Shown here piece after piece: positions 62,799-64,000 of a stretch of 64,000 nt of DNA. The DNA lies in assembly GCA_024235895.1 (NCBI GenBank), contig JACKLM010000009.1, forward strand, positions 43,215 through 107,214. The letters are read 5' to 3'. This DNA is from Burkholderiaceae bacterium (lineage in GTDB: Bacteria; Pseudomonadota; Gammaproteobacteria; Burkholderiales; Burkholderiaceae_C). A model generated the notes under the pieces. The model saw only the letters and a list, made by a program, of their open reading frames with translations, had not been told where the DNA came from and ran no database searches. The translations under genes were made by a program, and so were the position numbers. Position 1 is the first letter of the stretch; each line of letters opens with the position of its first letter.

Positions 62799-64000
62799 CG
62801 TGGCAATGCGCTTCGATGTAGGCTTTGACTTTGGCGGCATCGGCCGGCAGCACCGCAAAGCGCCGCGGCAGCGTCTCGATGCCGGCCAGCGCCGCCGGGC
62901 GCGGCGGCGGCGGTGCGGCGGGCCCCAGGGCCTCGGCGAGGGTGTCGGCAAACTTGGCCGGCAGCGCGGTCTCCAGCACGATCATCGTCTCGCCCGGCTG
63001 CCGCTGCTCGCATGCGACCTTGACGCCGTCGGCCGTATGGGGATCGATCATGACGCCGGCGGTTTCCCAGGTGCGGCGGATGGTCTCCAGCCGGTCGGCG
63101 TGCGTGCTGCGACCCGAGACGAAGCCGTAGCCCGCCGCGCGCGCGTGCTCGTCCGGGCTCAGCGTGAAGCCGCCCTGGGTCGCCAGCGCGTCGCCGAACA
63201 GCGTACGCGTGCGCGCCGCGTCGCGCCCGAGCAGGTCGAAGACGAAGCGCTCGAAGTTGCTCGCCTTGCTGATGTCCATCGACGGGCTCGAGGTCTCGTG
63301 CGTCTCGGATGTCGCACGCGGACGGTAGGTCCCGGTGCGGAAGAACTCGTCGAGGACGTCGTTCTCGTTCGTCGCCAGCACCAGGCGGGCGATCGGCAGC
63401 CCCATCATGCGCGCGACGTGGCCGGCGCAGATGTTGCCGAAGTTGCCCGAAGGCACGGCGAAGCTGACGCGCTCGGCGTCGGACTGCGTCGCCTGGAAGT
63501 AGCCTGCGAAGTAATAGACGACCTGCGCCAGCAGCCGCGCCCAGTTGATCGAGTTGACGGTGCCGATGCGGTGGCGGCGCTTGAAGTCCAGGTCGGTGCC
63601 GACCGCCTTGACGATATCCTGGCAATCGTCGAAGACGCCCTCGATCGCGAGGTTGTGGATGTTGGCGTCCTGCAGGCTGAACATCTGCGCCTGCTGGAAC
63701 GGGCTCATGCGCCCGTGCGGGCTGAGCATGAAGACGCGGATGCCCCGCCGGCCGCGCATCGCGTACTCGGCTGCGCTGCCGGTATCGCCCGAGGTCGCGC
63801 CCAGGATGTCGAGCCGCTCGCCGCGCCGGCCGAGCTCGTACTCGAACAGCGCCCCGAGCAGTTGCATCGCCATGTCCTTGAACGCCAGCGTCGGGCCGTT
63901 GGACAGCTGCTCGATCAGCAGCCCCTCGGGCAGCCGCACGAGCGGTGTGATCTCGGGCGTGCCGAAGACCTGTTCGGTGTAGGTGGCATGCGCCAGCCTG
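62791..64000 (-). CDS. thrC: Threonine synthase (partial; start beyond the window)
   Basis: Converts O-phosphohomoserine to threonine with pyridoxal phosphate. About 400 residues are visible, running to the right edge of the window; the N-terminal part lies beyond 64000. The PLP lysine is in G-P-T-L-A-F-K-D-M-A-M-Q-L-L-G, followed by L-G-A-T-S-G-D-T-G-S-A-A and S-G-N-F-G-N-I for phosphate binding. The frame stays open up to base 64000 (A-T-Y-T-E-Q-V-F-G-T-P-E-I). It is the long bacterial/fungal form. thrC-moeA-moaD-moaE is a common order in Burkholderiales. Confidence 0.95.
   Translation of the reverse strand, partial: RLAHATYTEQVFGTPEITPLVRLPEGLLIEQLSNGPTLAFKDMAMQLLGALFEYELGRRGERLDILGATSGDTGSAAEYAMRGRRGIRVFMLSPHGRMSPFQQAQMFSLQDANIHNLAIEGVFDDCQDIVKAVGTDLDFKRRHRIGTVNSINWARLLAQVVYYFAGYFQATQSDAERVSFAVPSGNFGNICAGHVARMMGLPIARLVLATNENDVLDEFFRTGTYRPRATSETHETSSPSMDISKASNFERFVFDLLGRDAARTRTLFGDALATQGGFTLSPDEHARAAGYGFVSGRSTHADRLETIRRTWETAGVMIDPHTADGVKVACEQRQPGETMIVLETALPAKFADTLAEALGPAAPPPPRPAALAGIETLPRRFAVLPADAAKVKAYIEAHCHDG

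Overview
The window is a 64-kb, very GC-rich chromosomal segment (roughly 70 % G+C by eye) from a betaproteobacterium of the order Burkholderiales. The gene orders mltG-tmk-holB-pilZ-tatD and thrC-moeA-moaD-moaE-(flavin reductase)-clpB, the livKHMGF operon and the protein sequences all resemble Rubrivivax, Methylibium, Piscinibacter and relatives. That placement is inference from remembered gene order; no search was run.

Layout. 0.1-1.6 kb: isocitrate lyase, preceded by a perfect 14-bp palindrome. 1.6-2.2 kb: a non-coding block built from nested inverted repeats. 2.2-5.3 kb: an iron-type alcohol dehydrogenase divergent from a family IV esterase and a thioesterase-GNAT fusion. 5.4-10.5 kb: ygfZ divergent from mltG-tmk-holB-pilZ-tatD, where four genes are joined by 4-bp start/stop overlaps. 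10.5-11.3 kb: AT-rich palindromes and a small possible gene. 11.3-14.2 kb: lutABC lactate oxidation. 14.5-20.0 kb: a RidA-like protein and a complete branched-chain-amino-acid-type ABC transporter. 20.0-28.3 kb: a methyltransferase with an Asp-rich insert, a three-gene multidrug RND pump, its divergent TetR repressor and a TRIC-type channel. 28.4-32.4 kb: gshA, a GST, tRNA-Pro, a DUF697-like protein, rraA and a BON-LysM protein.

32.6-48.3 kb is a metal-resistance island, most likely for copper or silver. It has a heavy-metal RND pump (outer-membrane, adaptor and pump genes plus two small periplasmic proteins), a two-component system, a P-type ATPase coupled to a YVTN propeller protein and a small periplasmic protein, a cytochrome c, a Met/His-rich lipoprotein and a SHOCT protein. 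It also carries two decayed genes: a CopK-like gene and a shrunken copy of the two-component system. Four intergenic sites carry the same hexamer pair at an 11-bp period. Two of them have the full four-part architecture, one in front of the live regulator and one in front of its decayed copy. This suggests one OmpR-type regulator controls the whole island.

48.4-57.3 kb: a TPP-dependent acetolactate-synthase-like enzyme, an MFS transporter, nadA-nadC-comFB facing nadB (de novo NAD synthesis), and an unrecognised 470-residue protein with a roadblock-like C-terminus. 57.4-64.0 kb (all minus): thrC (cut by the window end), moeA, moaD, moaE, a flavin reductase and clpB with a candidate heat-shock promoter. 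I found no CRISPR array, rRNA, phage genes or intact insertion sequence.
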